Positions 61,477-64,000 of a stretch of DNA of 64,000 bases are shown piece by piece. A program made the translations under genes and the position numbers. Source of the DNA: Phoronis australis. Its lineage: Eukaryota > Phoronida > Phoronidae. The notes beneath the pieces were generated by a model. The model was not told where the DNA came from and did no database searches. It saw only the letters and a list, made by a program, of their open reading frames with translations. Every line of letters begins with the position of its first letter. Within the stretch, counting starts at the first letter, position 1. The stretch is taken from assembly GCA_002633005.1 (NCBI GenBank), contig NMRA01000307.1, positions 396,208 to 460,207 on the forward strand, written 5' to 3'.

Positions 61477-63340
61477 CTGCAATACATGAGTATTTGTTCA
61501 CAGGTCACTTGAACTGTCAAGTTCAACCCTTGCCAACTAGACACAGGTAAATCAATTTTCCTCTGAGCGAATTATGTTAATTTTAGCCAAGCAGCTAGCA
61601 GTACAAGTCTGAAAATCAAAATATAGCAAATCATGGTGAAAGGAAAATGGTGGAACAGGCAAAATCCAATTTAAGGTCGCCTCCACTATTAATTGTCCTG
61701 TCACAACATAACTTACACCAAAACGTAGAATGCTCGATTGTTCGTAAGTTTTTGTAAATGACACCTACACAAAAATTGCCAATTACCATTCGTGCATCAC
61801 ACTCTTGTCTTTGTAGCAAAGAAAAATTTATTGTCCACTTAAAGGCCCTACAGCAGCAACTTTGCGAAATAAAAATTCACTTAGAAACTCATCACGAGTA
61901 ATAACAAACTGCAACGATGGGATGACTTGTTGCTAAAATCGTCAATTAAGAAAGTCATTGCATCAAAACCAATTCCAAAACAGTAAAATCAATTATGTGA
62001 TCTCGCTGAAAATTGATGTAAATCAGAGGAGGTCACACGAAAATCTTTATATCGTATTGCCAAAAAGTATAAAAAGTCATATATAAAGAGAAGTCATACA
62101 TAAAGAGGGCAAAGCCTCCATCTGATATTGACTTTCATCTCGACTTTCATCCAGTCTCATTCTCAGAACGTCAACTAATGAGTCCTCTGCATGTCGTACC
62201 CGCCAATCATAACAAATAGCCTGGCCAGTAATCAGTGACATCACCCAAAGCTGAACCTCATATCGGATAGGTATTCCCATTAACCAATTCTGAAAACATC
62301 CCACTACTAATTTTTACTTAAAGAGCTTTCCAAATCTTAATATTGTTTATAAAGTGACCTCACTTAAAACAAACTGAGTTTTAAAAGTGACTAAAAACAA
62401 CAAAATAAAGCATTGAAAAGACAGCTGGTTTTGGTCTGTTTTTTTTTGTTTTATAAAATAAGACTTGGAAATGGGATTGTTTAGTTGCTCACATTTTCAA
62501 AAAGAAAACCTACCAGAGACCTCCAAAATTGATACAGGGTTTGTTTTTTGTGTTATTTTTACTCATCACTTGGCAAATCATAGTGTTTCAAACTTTGTTA
62601 ACCCTTTTCTACGTGTTTTTGTGCAGCTATTCAAATATGAGTTGGGGCACTAACTATGTTTTTTTGGAGAATTAGCACAATGCAATTGAACTCCATGGTG
62701 AAACACTGACTAGCTACTAAGACAGGGAAAGGGATTAGCCAAACACTCATGAATCCAATGGCTTCATTCATCCTCTTTAAGAGTACAGCGTTCACTGCAA
62801 ACGCAAAGTAGAAGAAATTTTTGTCTCATCAGAAAAAATACACTTTCAGAAGACATGGACAGCTTTTCTGAAGATAAGCGAGGGGGCCCTGGTTGTGACT
62901 TTCATAGTATGCAACATGGGCAGCGAGGGGGTCCTGGTTGTGACTTTCATATTATGCAGCATGGGCCACATAGGAGCAGGAGTAAGATTACAAATATCAG
63001 ATTATGATCACATTGTTCTATTTCAATATTTGCCAACCCTGCCAACTGAGGGGTATACTCCTGATTTATTGTAATATTTAGCCACCCCCCTTGTCTTAAG
63101 AAAATCCCTAGACTCTAGATTTCTTTAAAAAAGCCTAGCTAAAACACCCCCCCCCCCTTCTAAGAAACAGGACCTTGGACACCTCCAAGTTGATTACGAT
63201 ACTCTCTTGACTTGCAGACACACTTGTCTGTCAGTATATACACAAGAGAAGGAATGACTGGAACCTTTCCATTTTTGACAGTGCATGGTTGATAAGTATG
63301 TATAAATTATTAACGTTTGAACATCCAATACATTACACAG
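61477..63340. other. upstream region of PHRF1
   Basis: It should contain the PHRF1 5' UTR exon and promoter. A GTAAGTTAT donor-like site lies near 61706 on the minus strand, and a CCAAT motif (CGCCAATCAT) at 62201-62210 could be part of a promoter. Neither is proven. No recognisable coding gene. A two-copy 53-bp repeat is at 62875-62970. Confidence 0.4.
62875..62970 (+). repeat. ~53-bp tandem repeat, 2 copies
   Basis: GCGAGGGGG(C/T)CCTGGTTGTG followed by ACTTTCATA(G/T)TATGCA(A/G)CATGGGC occurs twice. Confidence 0.85.
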
Positions 63341-63362
63341 GTCTCCTTTCTATGTAGACATT

Positions 63363-63395
63363 GCCACCGTCTCAAGAAGTAGTAGAGACGGTGGC
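63363..63395. repeat. perfect 11-bp-stem hairpin
   Basis: GCCACCGTCTC, loop AAGAAGTAGTA, then GAGACGGTGGC. It sits at the outer edge of the larger foldback. Confidence 0.85.
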
Positions 63396-63794
63396 CATAC
63401 GCTGGAAGTTTTTTGGCGATTTATGCCCCACACTGATTAAACCACTATAGTAACCTTGCTTTAAGCACCCTAGGATGCTACTGATGTCTCTAATTCTTTC
63501 CAAATCGAACAAATACTTCTGTAATCAAACTTTTTTTCTGAGCAGTCCTTCATTCAGTTGCCCATAATTGGAAACTGGCCATTTTTAAACTGCTCACACT
63601 TTGGGATATGACGGTGTTTGATTACAGGAGTATCGTTTGATTTGGCAGGAAGGAATTCAAGACATCGACGACCTCTTAAGGTGTCCCTCTATGCGTAAAA
63701 GGTATTTATAACAATGTGACTTTGATGGTTTAATCAGTGCGAATCAAAATTCGCCGAAAAGCTTCATGCGTAAGAAGGGCCTATGGGTGGCCAC
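63390..63794. mobile_element. ~400-bp imperfect foldback (inverted-repeat element)
   Basis: The left arm (GTGGCCATACGC, TTTTTTGGCGATTT, CACTGATTAAACCA, CAAATCGAACAAATAC, TCTGTAATCAAAC) is matched in reverse order by the right arm (GTTTGATTACAGG, CGTTTGATTTGG, TGGTTTAATCAGTG, AATTCGCCGAAAA, GCGTAAG, GTGGCCAC). The centre is near 63575, with CTGAGCAGT/ACTGCTCAC closing it. There is no ORF, so it is probably a foldback DNA element. Confidence 0.75.
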
Positions 63795-63852
63795 TGTCTA
63801 CTTATACTTTCTATGCATCCTCCTCTCCACGTGGTGGGCAGATGGTAGCCTT

Positions 63853-63889
63853 GGTACAAAGCTGTATAGTAAACATACAGCTTTGTGCC
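63853..63889. repeat. 15-bp-stem hairpin
   Basis: GGTACAAAGCTGTAT, 7-nt loop AGTAAAC, ATACAGCTTTGTGCC. All positions pair, counting one T-G wobble. Short for a microRNA precursor; flanks pair poorly. Confidence 0.8.
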
Positions 63890-64000
63890 GCTGTGGGTAA
63901 AAAACTGGCCATATAAAATCTGACACAAAATTAATGTAAACTAAATTATTTAATGATGCCAGAAAAAATGGCATTCTACCATTATTCTGCTGCTAAAGTT

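Noticed and set aside
62077-62304. 75-codon minus-strand ORF upstream of PHRF1
   Set aside because: No recognisable domain, no donor found that joins it in phase to the first PHRF1 coding exon, and that exon has its own start. It may overlap a 5' UTR exon or promoter.
63853-63889. microRNA precursor
   Set aside because: The stem is only 15 bp and does not extend into the flanks; typical animal precursors pair over about 30 bp or more.

Overview
This is a piece of an animal nuclear genome, not a bacterial one. Genes are split into many short exons with GT..AG introns, coding density is low (about 9 kb of coding sequence in 64 kb), and introns and intergenic DNA are full of minisatellites, terminal-inverted-repeat elements and tRNA-derived SINEs. 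Four genes can be reconstructed exon by exon. Their products resemble vertebrate ZC3H11A, protein pitchfork (PIFO/CIMAP3), GTF2H1 (TFIIH p62) and PHRF1. The mixture of well-conserved proteins and abundant MITE-like repeats suggests a marine invertebrate (for example a hemichordate, echinoderm, cephalochordate or mollusc). The sequence alone does not let me name the species.

Layout. Positions 1-10926, + strand: the 3' part of a ZC3H11A-like gene (seven exons; the N-terminal CCCH-finger part lies off the left edge). Positions 12579-15890, - strand: a complete four-exon protein pitchfork gene, tail to tail with ZC3H11A. Positions 16-21.6 kb: intergenic DNA with several small inverted-repeat elements. 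Positions 21639-40135, + strand: a complete GTF2H1 gene, 13 coding exons, 516 residues. Its second exon is present twice, between two single N positions. Positions 44395-61468, - strand: a complete PHRF1-like gene, 14 coding exons, 1600 residues with RING, PHD, Ser/Arg-rich, proline-rich and C-terminal SRI regions. It is tail to tail with GTF2H1. Positions 61.5-64 kb: upstream DNA with a large foldback structure.

The genes are not an operon and share no single pathway. Three act in nuclear gene expression (mRNA export/processing, TFIIH transcription and repair, Pol II CTD-associated ubiquitin ligase) and one in cilia. All exon joins given were checked for reading-phase continuity by hand; none has been checked against transcripts.

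I did not find a convincing undescribed biological system. The most useful observations are the duplicated GTF2H1 exon 2 (probably an assembly join of two alleles), a duplicated splice donor in ZC3H11A, several apparently unnamed TIR/foldback and SINE families with more than one copy here, and an unusual density of intronic minisatellites.
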